Positions 1 through 11,012 of a DNA stretch of 24,517 nucleotides are shown in pieces. Where the stretch lies: contig NW_019775643.1 of assembly GCF_001039355.2 (NCBI RefSeq), positions 27,626 to 52,142 on the forward strand, read 5' to 3'. This DNA is from Lingula anatina. Taxonomy: Eukaryota; Brachiopoda; Lingulata; Lingulida; Lingulidae. The position numbers and the translations under genes are program-made. The notes beneath the pieces are model-generated. The model had not been told where the DNA came from. It ran no database searches and was given only the letters and a program-made list of their open reading frames with translations. Every line of letters starts with the position of its first letter. Position 1 is the stretch's first letter.

Positions 1-2372
1 GTTTTTTTTTTGCATCTGCAAACAGGGCTTGGCAAAATTAATAAAAAAACAATGCAGTTCTTAAAAAAAAAGATATGCATAAGTGAACTCCGACGAAGCA
101 GAAGCACTACCGCTGAAAGGCAGGTGCAAGGTAAAACACAATCACGGTTGAGACACCAAGGCGTCCTTGGCTAACCTCGCGTCAGGTCCGATAATTTACG
201 AGATTCAAAACGTGAATGGAGCCTCTCGTGCTTGTTTCCTGCACTCATCTCACCCAGTTAGTCTACCAGCCGTGCCTGGTATGGGGTCCTGGGTTATAGT
301 AGATGATAGGAAAGAACGTACGGCAAAAACTTGGGTGTAGACGACAGTAGCCTAACGTAAGTTTATGGACTATCACTGTGTTCCCTCTACACTAGGTATA
401 TCAGAAAAATTTTCAAACTGATCAGAAAATTAAAATACTTATATCATCTGAAAGGTAATGCAAAAACCGGATGAAATCATTTGGAATTTTTTAAATATTC
501 CTACAAGCAACAAAGATATTGAAGTTTTTAAACTGCAAAAATCCACCAAAAGTGTCCACACTTCTCAGCTCAAAACCTGTGCCCACTGACCAGCAGTGAT
601 CACTCAGGCGCAGCAGAGCACCCTGTGTGTCTTTGTGTGCTCAGCCTATTGTCTGGCTCACATAGCCTGTGACTAATCAGGGCAGAGCTATTTCCCTGTG
701 GTAATTTTCACATCATGTAATATTGCGGATTAAATTAACTATACTTCGCAACCTTCAAATTTCATGATTTTTCTACATAATATAGCAAATTTCATAAACT
801 TTGCTGGATATAAATTTCAAAAAGATGATACCAGCACTTACCTGAAATTTTTTAGCATTTTGTAGAGGCAAAACTTAAAACAAGCAGAACCGAAACTTGT
901 CAAAGACTGCAACATGGGAAAATCACGTGGCCGGATTTTACTCTTTGATTTACAACTTATTTAGTTAATGGCTTGTATTAGTTTTTTTACGCAGCGCTAA
1001 AAGAGAGATTTAAAAAAGGGGTTCCATAGGCGAACTGTCAGCAGGCCGACTTCAGTTTAACACTTAACTGCCCGTGGACAGTTACGACTGTAGCGCCCCT
1101 AGCGGATTGTGATCTACCTACTAGGGAGGAGTGTCTTACTAGTAAATGGAATAGATCTCCCTGAATCTTTGGATATCAATTGGTATGAGTGCTTTTAAAT
1201 GAATTTGCAATACACAGGGCACTCCTTAAATGTGGTCTGCATTTTCTGTGCACGGTCGCATCTTATCTAATAATTTTTATATCAAAATGAAACGTATTAA
1301 AATATTAACAGAAATCAGGCTTTGTGCATCAGTGATACAATACTCTAAAAAGCATATTTCCAAAATTGTATTGAAAAAAGCAGGAAAAAAGTTAAAAGAC
1401 AAAAGAGATTTAATTGAATTTTGTATAAATACTGTTATGTTTTTGTCAAGCATTCTTGAATATAATTAATCTTAGTAACACCCATACATTGTTTTAGAGG
1501 TGGTAATGTGATTCTCTCATGAGATACTGAAGTTAAAACATTTCCATGCAATGCAGGGAAGGCACATAATGTTAGCAAAATATTAAGCTGTATCTATCCT
1601 TGCACATTAGATGTAGGACTTTTGGTGTGGACCTTTCCTAAATGTGTTGATATTACTGAAGTGCTTTGTGAAAGCATTAGCTTAAAACATAAATTATTTG
1701 TTCACTCATGCAATCCATATTGGAATGTGACCAGTGCTTAGGCTTGTGCATGTACAACCTTTATATATGAAAGATTAATGTAAATATCCTATTTGTCTGC
1801 TTGCTTTCAAATAGATTTTCTCAGGGGACGCATATGATATGATATGATATATTTTTATATTAAGTTGAGCATTCTTTGCTAGCAGAAATGACCTGCATTT
1901 GAGAATCAGCTGATTGTATTTTGAAGAGATTAAAAAAGGTGCTTATGTTGTGAAGCATGCTGCAAAGTTGATTTCACCACTTGCATACCCTCTTACCTGG
2001 TTTTATACTACCTTATCTATTGTTTTTAATTTCTTTTCATCTTTTATCTTCATTAATTTTTTTTACTAATTATGGAATTCATTGATTTTAATTTGGAGTG
2101 TATCAAATTGTTTTAAGAAAGTATTATACAATAATACAAACTGATGTTAAAACTACAAAAACAGTGTTCATTTTCTTTTTTCATCAGATACTTCATTTAC
2201 CAAATAATGTAAAATATGTAACAGGCACTAGTATCTATGCTTGATTAGAACAAAGTGCTTAATTTCATTTTTTTTAAAATATGTTTTAAAATGAAAATTG
2301 CCACAGTAGTTGGTCCTATATAGAATAATATAGAAGTACAAGGAAATGATCTTGTGTATTTTCATCTTCTAG
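1..2372. other. Upstream region without a recognisable gene
   Basis: No convincing exon is visible here on either strand. The short open frame at 1230-1469 is lysine-rich and AT-driven and has no family signature. The missing first exon of YIF1 could lie here or left of the window; it would have to end one base into a codon, and I found no ATG-containing exon with a good donor that satisfies this. Notable small items are an E-box CACGTG at 924-929 and a short ATATG microsatellite near 1830-1850. The stretch around 540-700 is less AT-rich than its surroundings but codes for nothing I recognise. Confidence 0.5.
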
Positions 2373-5300
2373 CTGGTGGTGGCCCTAGACGTGGTCGAGG
2401 CAGACAGGCACATGGTCCACAGAATCCACAGTTATTTCAAGATACCAGCACAGTACCACAACATCCCCAGGGAGGCTATGAGCAGCCACCAGGACCAGGT
2501 AATAGCTTGTCTAATTACTTGGGGAAAGAAAAAAAAACTTTGTGAAATTGTTTGATTTAATTTCTAAATTTTGAAAGAGTGGTCTGATTTAAAATGACGA
2601 ATTGTACATTCCAAAAGTCAAGCTCCAGTTCACAATACAACAATTGTACACTTTTTTTTCGAATTACAATATTTTGAATTTTTCAGTTTGACCTGAAATA
2701 ATTTTGAGAGATTTGAGTGATTGACACTGAGGACTCGTGACAAGTTAATCTTTTTGTTTATTACCTGGAAACTTTTTCTTGAGTTAACCTAGTCTGACCT
2801 TGCCATAATGGTGATATTTTGATTGTTGAAGGAAGTGGCATCTGGTTTGAATGAATAATATATTTGCTTTATAGATACCACATCTGTCAATTCGGAAAAT
2901 GAAGGTAGTTTCACTGCATTGTCCAAACTGATAACATTAAGCATGGTGCCTGTTTGCTTGAAGTTTGGAACTTAAATGCTTAGAACTTTAGAGTATTTTA
3001 TATTTTACCGTGTAAAAAAATAAGTGCTTTTAGGCAGGATTCCTGCTGGGTGTCCTGTGCAGATATTGGAGGCCAAGGTTTTGTGGTATTTACCATTGAG
3101 CTTTATCTAGATGCTGGATAATTTGAGGGAAAATGAATATTTTTAAATATGATTTTACTTCTTAAACTAACTAAAAATTTACAAAAGGTTTCTTTCTCTG
3201 TGAAAAAAAATTATGCTATGTGACTAAAAGGGCTTTTTTAACAGAAGGTTTAAATTGAAAAGCAGGGACAGAAATTAAATGGAGTTTAAAAGTTATTGGA
3301 TTATTACTTAGATTTCATTTGGGCCATACTTGCAATGTACTGTGAAGATTTTAACATGTTTAATTGGATATCACAAGATGTTTGTAAACATTTTTGGTAA
3401 AGCAGAATATAAATGTTTCATTGTTATGACTAAAATTTAAAGTAGCATAGATTTAAAGCTTATGTTTGGAGTTGTAGCATATCCAGTAAATTAAGTCAAT
3501 TTATTTCCTTTTAACTCAAAATTTGTACTGTAGTATAATCATTTGAAAATCTATTTATAAGGCTATGGCCCGCCTCCCCAACAGTATGCAGGAGGCTATG
3601 GTTCTCCCCCAGCACCAGGTTACTCTGGCAGTCCAGAACAACATTATATGGGACAACAGCTGTTCCAGGATCCTATGGCAGGCATGGCCATGCAGTATGG
3701 AACATCCTTAGCTGGACAAGGCAAAGATTTGGTGCAAAAAAATGTAAGTATTTTTATCCTATGTATATATCACAGGGCAGATCACTCCTACCAGCTAATG
3801 AACATTATTGGAAAAGATATCTATTTGTTGGGGCAAGCGCTTCACCTTAGTTTAATGTTTACAAACTAGAAAAGCACCCAGAGAGATTGGCAGCCTCTGC
3901 CAAGTCAGCTCAATTCTCATTATATATATCTTTTTTGTCTTACAGATTGAAAAGTATGTTTCAACTTCAAAAGTGAAGGATTACTTTGATGTGGACACTG
4001 TTTATGTATGCAAGAAATTAGGACTTCTTGTTTTTCCATTTACTCATACAGTAAGTTACCAAATACTTTTCAAGTTAGATATTAAGACTAGATTAGTTTT
4101 TAGTGACATTTTACATTATTTTTGACCCAATGGCCAAATTTGAATGAAAAGAAGACAAGTGTATCCGTGGACTGGATTTTCTTTGTTGAAACTAATCGGA
4201 GTAGCTGTGTATTTGAGTATTTGCAGAGCAGTTGTGATGAATGTAGTAATTTGCAGTTTTTGAAATGAAATGCAAATGTTATTTAAATGTTATCTTTATT
4301 TTAATTTAAACCAGGAATGGTCTGTACGGTACCAAGAACCTGTTACCCCAAGAATGGATATCAATGTGCCAGATTTATACATACCAGGTGAGATGAATGT
4401 ATATTATTAAAGCTTTCTAAATATATTTTAAGTTTGTGTAAGAGGTATGATTCGTTTTAATAACAAATACAATTATTTAGGAGAAAAAGGGAGAGACAGA
4501 AAATGAGAGTTTATGTTAAATTTTAACATGCTTGCATCTTGTAAATTCAGATAATGTATATTATGTTTCATTTTCAGTTATGGCTTTTGTAACATATATT
4601 TTAACAGCCGGGGTGGCATTGGGAATTCAAAATAGGTAAGACAAATTTCAAGTTATTAAAGGCATACTGTTCCTGTAAATGAGAGAAAATTTTTGTGATT
4701 ATATTTTACCTATTATTTAATAATAATAATAATAATAAATGGTTTCTTAAAAACCTTACTTCTAATTAATCTGAGTGCTGTGTATATTTATTTTTGCAAA
4801 AGTCTTTTTGATACTTAGCTATATAATTACTGTCGTTATTTTCAGATTTACACCAGAACAACTTGGCATCCAGTCCAGTTCAGCACTTGTGTGGTTGATA
4901 ATTGAGATGCTGGTCATATGNAAAAACTTGCTTCTAATTAATCTGAGTGCTGTGTATATTTATTTTTGCAAAAGTCTTTTTGATACTTGGGTATATAATT
5001 ACTGTTGTTATTTTCAGATTTACACCAGAACAACTTGGCATCCAGTCCAGTTCAGCACTTGTGTGGTTGATAATTGAGATGCTGGTCATATGGTTAAGCC
5101 TGTATATAACCAATGTACAGTCAGATATTAAATACTTGGATTTGGTGGCTTTTTGTGGATACAAATATGTGGGGTAATGTATAACTTTAATATCAGTTTC
5201 TGTCAGATATTAAAAATGGAATAGTACTCTGTAATAGGTCCAAAGAAATATTTATCGCAATTTAATGAAATTTAATGCCTATCAATAACTACAAAAGTGT

Positions 5301-6048
5301 TCACTGCATTTCTTCATTTGGAAACTTGAGCACAGGATGCTATATTTTGTTCCACATGCCACATTCTGCATTCACTGGCATAAATAGAATTTTACTGAAG
5401 GGGGAGTGCAGTATGCTCAGGGATTGAAAGTGAAACTTCCCTGTTAGTTTTTGTGCATGATAACTTTTTTTATGTGACATCTAATGATCACAATATCAAA
5501 TTTTCAGCATGATTCTAAGCCTAGTGGCAGGCTTGATATTCCACTCAGGGGGATATTATTTTGCTTTACTATGGAGCAGCCTCACACTTGCTTTCTTCTT
5601 GGTAAGTCAAATTTTTATATGATTGTTTTAAGAGGTTGTATTAAAATCATTCATCCCTCATATTTTCCAGTGTATTGCACATTTCATGTTACAAAAGAGT
5701 TTTCTTGTTTTTTAATTCCATTAGTGAAAACCCCCCCAATGCAAGATTCAAAAAAGAGCAAAAAAGTCTGATGCATATTTTCTTCAGTTTGTAATGTTCT
5801 AGCTTCAAAAGATTTTTTCAGACATGGGTTTTTAAACATATGTTTTTAACTTGTATATTTAGGTGCGGACATTAAAAATGAAAATTCTTGCACAGCCAGA
5901 TGGTTATTCCCAAGGATCAGGATCAAAATCTGCATTATATATGCTGGTCTTCATAGCCCTGGTTCAGCCACTGTTTATGTGGTGGCTGACTAGTCATATT
6001 ATGTTTGTCAAAGCTCCCATTGTCAATTTGTCTGGTGGACCTTACTGA
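2373..6048 (+). CDS. YIF1: YIF1 (Yip1-interacting factor) homolog, 5'-partial
   Basis: Coding exons by GT-AG junctions: 2373-2498, 3562-3743, 3946-4050, 4315-4387, 4578-4635, 5018-5173, 5508-5601 and 5863-6048, stop TGA at 6046-6048. All phases join without a stop, giving 325 full codons after the first split one; the start exon was not found. Known of the family: YIF1 pairs with YIP1-type proteins in ER/Golgi membranes and acts in early secretory traffic. Seen here: a Pro/Gly/Gln/Tyr-rich cytosolic N-terminus, the conserved stretch around [15 protein letters not shown] followed by [19 protein letters not shown], a PDLYIP motif, then about five hydrophobic spans ([82 protein letters not shown]). 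These match animal YIF1A/YIF1B closely in order and content. Exon six has an extra truncated copy just upstream (see the duplication entry). Exon two is Gly/Arg-rich. Invertebrates usually have one YIF1, so the A/B assignment is left open. Confidence 0.92.
2875..2904 (+). CDS. YIF1: Candidate 30-nt cassette microexon of YIF1
   Basis: Inside the intron between exons 2373-2498 and 3562-3743, an AG at 2873-2874 and a GT at 2905-2906 bracket exactly 30 nt. Both flanking junctions are phase 1, and the segment reads without a stop in the phase that fits, adding ten residues ([10 protein letters not shown]) between PGP and GYGPPP. The acceptor follows TATTTGCTTTATAG; the donor GTAGTT is weak. It would lie in the flexible cytosolic N-terminus. 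This is an inference from phase and length; chance could give the same pattern. Confidence 0.33.
4719..4738 (+). repeat. TAA trinucleotide microsatellite
   Basis: About six TAA units in the YIF1 intron, just upstream of the first copy of the duplicated exon segment. Confidence 0.8.
4749..5092 (+). repeat. 172-bp direct duplication around an N: unmerged haplotype overlap
   Basis: Positions 4749-4920 and 4922-5092 are near-identical copies separated by a single N at 4921. Each copy carries the end of one YIF1 intron plus the first 75 nt of the next exon (4846-4920 and 5018-5092). The exonic parts are identical; the few differences (one indel and about four substitutions) all lie in the intron, as expected of two alleles. 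The first copy stops abruptly at the N with no splice donor, and only the second continues to the end of the exon. The simplest reading is two contig ends from different haplotypes joined without removing the overlap. Exon 5018-5173 is the usable one. Confidence 0.85.
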
Positions 6049-7417
6049 AGTGGTGGAATCAATTGGAGACCTTATGATGTTTTATTGAAGTTAAACAGAC
6101 TGTCTTTCTGTTTTGGGAAATAATTTTCCTCAAATATGCTTTGATACCAACTATGCTGGTTAGCATCATTATTAGAATTATGCAATGCTGTTATTCATAT
6201 ATCAAAGTATTGTAAAAAGTGTTCAAGTATTATGACATCTTCAAACGTTTAAGAGAATAGTTAGATATTTATTAGGGCTGTCAATACATTTAGGTCACAG
6301 TAGCATTCCTTGGTATAAAAGACAACCATGCTGCTGACAAATGAAGTTGAATTGGAATTGGAAACTCATCTTAATGAAAAAATGCACTATTGGCGTGTGA
6401 AATGAAAACCAATGGGAAAATGGATTTATTATGACGAAAACTTGCTAAAATATGAGTCGAAACAAGAACTACCAGTGAAGGGCTATTTGTTCACAGAAAT
6501 GTAGACTTTTAAACTTACAATGGATATTACAAACCTTGAAATTTGATCTGCAGCTTCTCTTTTTATTTGATGTTTGGTATCTACTTTTCTGATGTCAGCA
6601 AAATTTGACTTGCTGTAGATAAATTATTTTATGAAAATTATTTTCCTTTTTGTCAACATGTATGGTTTAAATTGCCAAATGAGTTTATACATTTTAGTTG
6701 TCCCTGTATTTATCACAAAGCGCATGTTCAAAAACGTATCTAAATTAAATATAATTTAATGAAACGTCTTTATTTGTTTATATATTAACGTGATCACGAG
6801 TACATGCTACGATGCGCGGGGGGAGTGCTTTAACACTGAAAGAAACATTCAGGGTCAATCTCAACGTTTTTCAAGACTGAGATTGGCACTGAAATTTAGT
6901 GCAGATAATACCCGATTTCAGTACTGCACCGAGTCTTCAATTCACAATACGATCTATGTGTAAGTTGAAGGTGACTTCGTAACGCTTGTTGGCTTGTTGG
7001 TATTCATTTATCTGCTTTATGCTCCTGGGCACTTGGGTGTTGCATGCTGTCTTCCCTTAGATCGTAACATAAACGCCGCGTTTCTATTCGTTTCACTAGT
7101 TTTATTTTTCCAAGACAAAAGTCATTATAGACAGTTGTTGTATTTTTTCAGCTGTTTGTTTGTCAAAAAAAAAAAAAAAAAAAAAAACGGTTAAATAAAT
7201 ATTTACTGACAAATTTTCTTATTGAAATATTTTTAAGTGAATTAAATTCTTTTCTAAAAAGTCAGAATGATGCTAGAAATATATAAATGATGGATCGACA
7301 ATTGTATTCGTTTTCTTTTAAAAATTTTAAAGTAATTTACGCTAAAAAAAGTCCATTTTGTCGATGACTAAAAAAGTTATTGCGGTCAAGCTTCCAGCTT
7401 AATATCTATGATGCACC
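6049..7417. other. Convergent 3' flanks of YIF1 (+) and the gene on the minus strand
   Basis: No gene is visible. For the plus strand the only clear AATAAA is at 7194-7199, just after a run of 23 A at 7165-7187. Nearer signals would have to be variants such as those in the AT-rich 6739-6760. For the minus strand, AATAAA (TTTATT on plus) occurs at 7101-7106 and 6769-6774. If the outer signals are used, the two 3' UTRs overlap. Small stem-loops lie at 6856-6922. Confidence 0.6.
7101..7106 (-). terminator. Candidate poly(A) signal for the minus-strand gene
   Basis: AATAAA on the minus strand about 310 nt downstream of the stop codon at 7420-7418. It is the first canonical hexamer in that direction. 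A second lies at 6769-6774. Support is motif and position only. Confidence 0.4.
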
Positions 7418-10400
7418 TTACACTCTCCACAGGGGATTGATAAGTGTCGGTTTCTTCTGCGGTGGTGTTCGCCGATCGTTCCTTTCTGGTTGTACACAGC
7501 AGTGTTTCCCACCCTTTGAGTGTGAATGTGACGCACTAACGTTCTGTTGGGCCTTCCTGAGGTGTATTCTGGCTTTCCTTTGACGGAACGTCGCTGGAGA
7601 CGACCCTGCTCCTGCTTCTTCGCCACGTGCACGCGCTGCAGTCACCGACGAGGAGGCTTCTAGTGATGTCAAGGATGTTGAATGTCGTGATTTAGACCTA
7701 TAACCTGACAAATCTACCGCGGAATCACGTCTCAAGTAAATGTGCGCATTGGCATTTGTCGAATCGTAAAGAACGGTTCCAGCCTTGTTAAGTCTACCTA
7801 TAGATGGCAATGGCGTATCCATCCTTGGCCGACTGCGCTGACTAGGCACCAAGTCTTCCAGAGCCTGGGGAGGTGGAGGTCTGTTTTGCAGGGGTGGTAT
7901 GGCATTGGACCGTCCACTGTGCTTCATTATGGTCGGCTGTCCCATCGATGGTATGTGTCTCACAGTATTTGCAGTTTCATTAGATTCTTTATACCGTATT
8001 TTGTCCTTGGTACTCCTCTGCTTGCTGGACTTGAGCGAGGAGTTGAGCTGACCTTCCTTTTCTTGCTCAACAAGATTGTCTTTGTGCACCCTGTGTAGAA
8101 TTTGGACGTTGTTTGTATTCTGTTGTGGATGTTCAGCACTCAGTCTGTCTACCAAGGAATGGGGAATACTGGGCAGGGCCATTCCTGGCAGACGTTGGGG
8201 TATTTTTGAACAATATTTGAAATTACGAGATGTTTTCGGTTGCTTTGTTGTTCTGGTGTTTGGTATGGTTTGTTTGTCGGTACTACCGACAGTGAAAGAC
8301 TGGTCAGATTTTGTCTTCAAAGAACTGAAAGATCCAGCTACATTGGTTATTTCCTGATTAACCCTATTAACTGCCTCTGTCTGTATACATGGTGTTGAGG
8401 GTGATATTGGTTTTGTCTCTATGTCTAGACTGCTTTCTGCGGAAGAAACTGCCAACCTTTGCCTTAGATAGAGAGAAGCTTCTTCATCTATGATTGGTTT
8501 ATATTTTGTGTCTTCCAGGGGAATTGGATCTGTATTAACTGAAACGTCTATTGAAATCTTGACATCAGTTTCATCCCTTTGCTCTTCGTCACTTTCTGAA
8601 GATGCAGATAAAGATTCTACCGTTTGAGGTAGCTTGTCTACCGTCGGAGCTGCATATGGTGCACCGGTTTGAAGTATGTCTGAAGTAGAAGTAGCGTCTC
8701 TGGGCGGATTATTGCCTGACGGGACGTGAGATCCTGTTGCTAACAATTCTGTTGGTTCCATAGATTGGACTGGGTTGCTTGTGAGACTCAAACGATCTTC
8801 TGACTTGGTTTCATTATCCCTTGTTTCTGCACGGTCTGTCTTCAGGGATCCACTCACTGGAATACGTGTTTCTTCTTTTGCGGGAACGGTTCCTTTGTCA
8901 TTTCTTCGTCCAATAGAATTATCATTTTTCTCCTCGTTGACATGGCTCTTGTTGAAATCTTCGTTGCTGCATTGCATGAAGAGGTGTTCCGCCACGGCTT
9001 TTGAGAAAACATCTTGGGCTTGTTGATTTTGAAAAACAAAACTGCCCTTTTCTGAAAGCTCTTCCGCAGAAGATTGAGACAAAAGAGAGCTTGAATTATC
9101 TGCCATCATAACTGCTGAAATGGATCCAGTCATGTCCGAAGTGGAGTTTCTGTTTTGCACTCTTTTGGTCGAAAATTCCTCACTTTGACGTTCTTTGTTC
9201 GGGTTGTCAACAATGTCAGTTGCAGTCTGGGGCATCGGCCACTGCGAAAGTTCGTCATTCATCAAATGTGAAAGGAAACGGACAACATTGACTGCTGGTC
9301 GGTACTTAGTCTCCAGGTCATGCTCCGTATTTTCTTTTTTCAAACTGCAAAAATGAACAAAGAAATTAAATCTTCTTGCGCACACCCATAAGAGGACATA
9401 TATATATATATAAATAAGCTCAGGAACAAATACACATAAACAAGCGGACGTATTAATATGGTTTAAGTTATTAGTGTCCATTTGCTTTTGCCTTTTATAA
9501 TTAGTAGGCTACATCGGTAAAATAGCACATCTAAACAATTTTGACACCTTATTTTATTTAAAAATAAGTGAAATTTAGCACTAGCAAATTGTCACTTTTT
9601 AAGGGAACAAAGATAAAAAAAAAAAATGAAAAGATAAAAACGCTTTATTTCCAAAAATTTTTAATAAGTACCTTATATAGCTAGCAAATGTTTCCTGTAA
9701 CTGTAGTATGATTCTTTGTGTCTCAGTGAACCAACGATCTCCATCTTTGTCCGTCACTCGCTTTAAGGCACAGTCGATAAGTGACGGCCTCGAAGGGGTC
9801 TCAGGCCAAGGTTGAGCTTTTCGGACTAAGGTATGGTTGGTGTCGTTTGCAGTCTCATCGTCACCAAGAACTTTTTCACTGTCTAACATGTTTGCCTCTT
9901 TCAACTGCCGGTACCATGCTCGGCAAACTTCGATTTGTTTCGTGTCGTTAGAAGTGTGATTATCCAACAATTTCTGTAAAAAGTACAAAAGTTGACCTGA
10001 AAGTGGAGCTACGCAGAGTGATCATGTGCGAAAATGAGTACAAATACGGTAATTGGGTTCGAGTTGTGCCAGGGACGGTAAGCCACTGAGGCTTAATTTG
10101 TGTTAAAAACTAGTAATTTCTTTGAATGAAGTAGAAAAGAAGTTAATTTTGCAATGTCTTCTCACCTTCGTATCCTCCTTGCAAATGATGCACATGGAGT
10201 TGTCCAGCAAGTAGTTGAAATCATATCTGACTTTTCCGTTAAGCAAATACAATAATCTTTGGACCAAGGCTTTTAAATGTTCTTTGTCTGCCCTCTCCAT
10301 TGTGAAGCTCAGCAGATAGTTGCCTGCCTGTTCTGCTCGTACATTTCGAATGTCTATTACCCTTTTTGTGCTTTTTAATTCTTTTTCCAATTCTTTTAAC

Positions 10401-11012
10401 TTTGTGAAACATGTGGGCTCGGGCTTTGGGAGTGTCTGCGTGGTTTTATCTGACCTTTCTTTGTTAAAAACCGTTCGCTTTTCATTTTCCTCCTGTAGAT
10501 GCCAAATTTCCTTCTTTAGCTGGCATATTTCATCTACACGTTTGTAATATTCAGATATTACATTATCGGTAAGCCTGCAATTTAGTTTTAAGAAAATTTA
10601 ATAAAGAAATATAACGTTTAAATTTAAGGGATAAAATGCGAGTTATCGATTTTGGGTAGATCCTGAAACTCTGCATCCCTGGACCTGAAATACTAATCTC
10701 ATTTGTTGAAGTTGCTTTAAAGTGTGGTAAATTTTGCCTTATTTTCTGTCAATTCAACACAACTCTCCAACTTCCAAATGAACAATGATTCTTGATTTAT
10801 ACGATTCATGAGATGCAGATTCTTTTATTATTGTTGTTGAAATGTTTAAATACATTTATATGTTAACAATTTATTTATTCTTTTTTGTAAAGAAATCGCC
10901 TTTATATGAAAAATAATGACCAGTAAATCAAACAAAAAACATAATATTTGAAAACTGTACGATATTTTGAGGAAAAATAGAATACTTACTCTTTATTAGC
11001 CCCTCCGTCCAT
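7418..11012 (-). CDS. Unrecognised 886-residue protein: coiled-coil N-terminus, long disordered tail
   Basis: Four coding exons: 11012-10990, 10574-10166, 9973-9672 and 9344-7418 (stop TAA 7420-7418). Donors are GTAAGT, GTGAGA and GTACTT; all phases close, giving 887 codons with the stop. The ATG at 11012 (MDGGANKE) is the first in a short first exon. I do not recognise the family. Residues about 8-85 are Lys/Glu-rich with heptad-like Leu/Ile/Val (YYKRVDEICQLKKEIWHLQE), suggesting a coiled coil. Residues about 85-145 look helical and ordered and end in CIICKEDTK. Residues about 145-245 hold a second helical stretch (CRAWYRQLKEANML; TETQRIILQLQETFASYIR). The rest, encoded by the large last exon, is Ser/Thr/Pro/Asn-rich and probably disordered, with a basic C-terminus (RQRKARIHLRKAQ). 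No signal peptide or membrane span. A scaffold or cytoskeletal role would be a guess. The open frame continues upstream past 9344 to 9481, but that part is intron: it is hydrophobic, contains a TA microsatellite and follows a good acceptor. Confidence 0.85.
9399..9412. repeat. TA microsatellite in an intron
   Basis: A short (TA)n run in the third intron of the minus-strand gene. It explains the IYIYIY stretch in the spurious extension of the last exon. Confidence 0.7.

Noticed and set aside
4846-4920. A second, mutually exclusive copy of the YIF1 exon
   Set aside because: The copy is truncated at an N, lacks a donor, and is identical in its coding part to the complete exon. Allelic overlap in the assembly explains it better.
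6780-6960. A tRNA-derived SINE or tRNA gene in the stem-loop region
   Set aside because: No A-box and B-box pair and no cloverleaf could be recognised.
9345-9481. N-terminal extension of the last exon of the minus-strand gene with its own ATG
   Set aside because: It is hydrophobic and TA-repeat driven, and a good acceptor at 9345-9346 joins in phase to the preceding exon.
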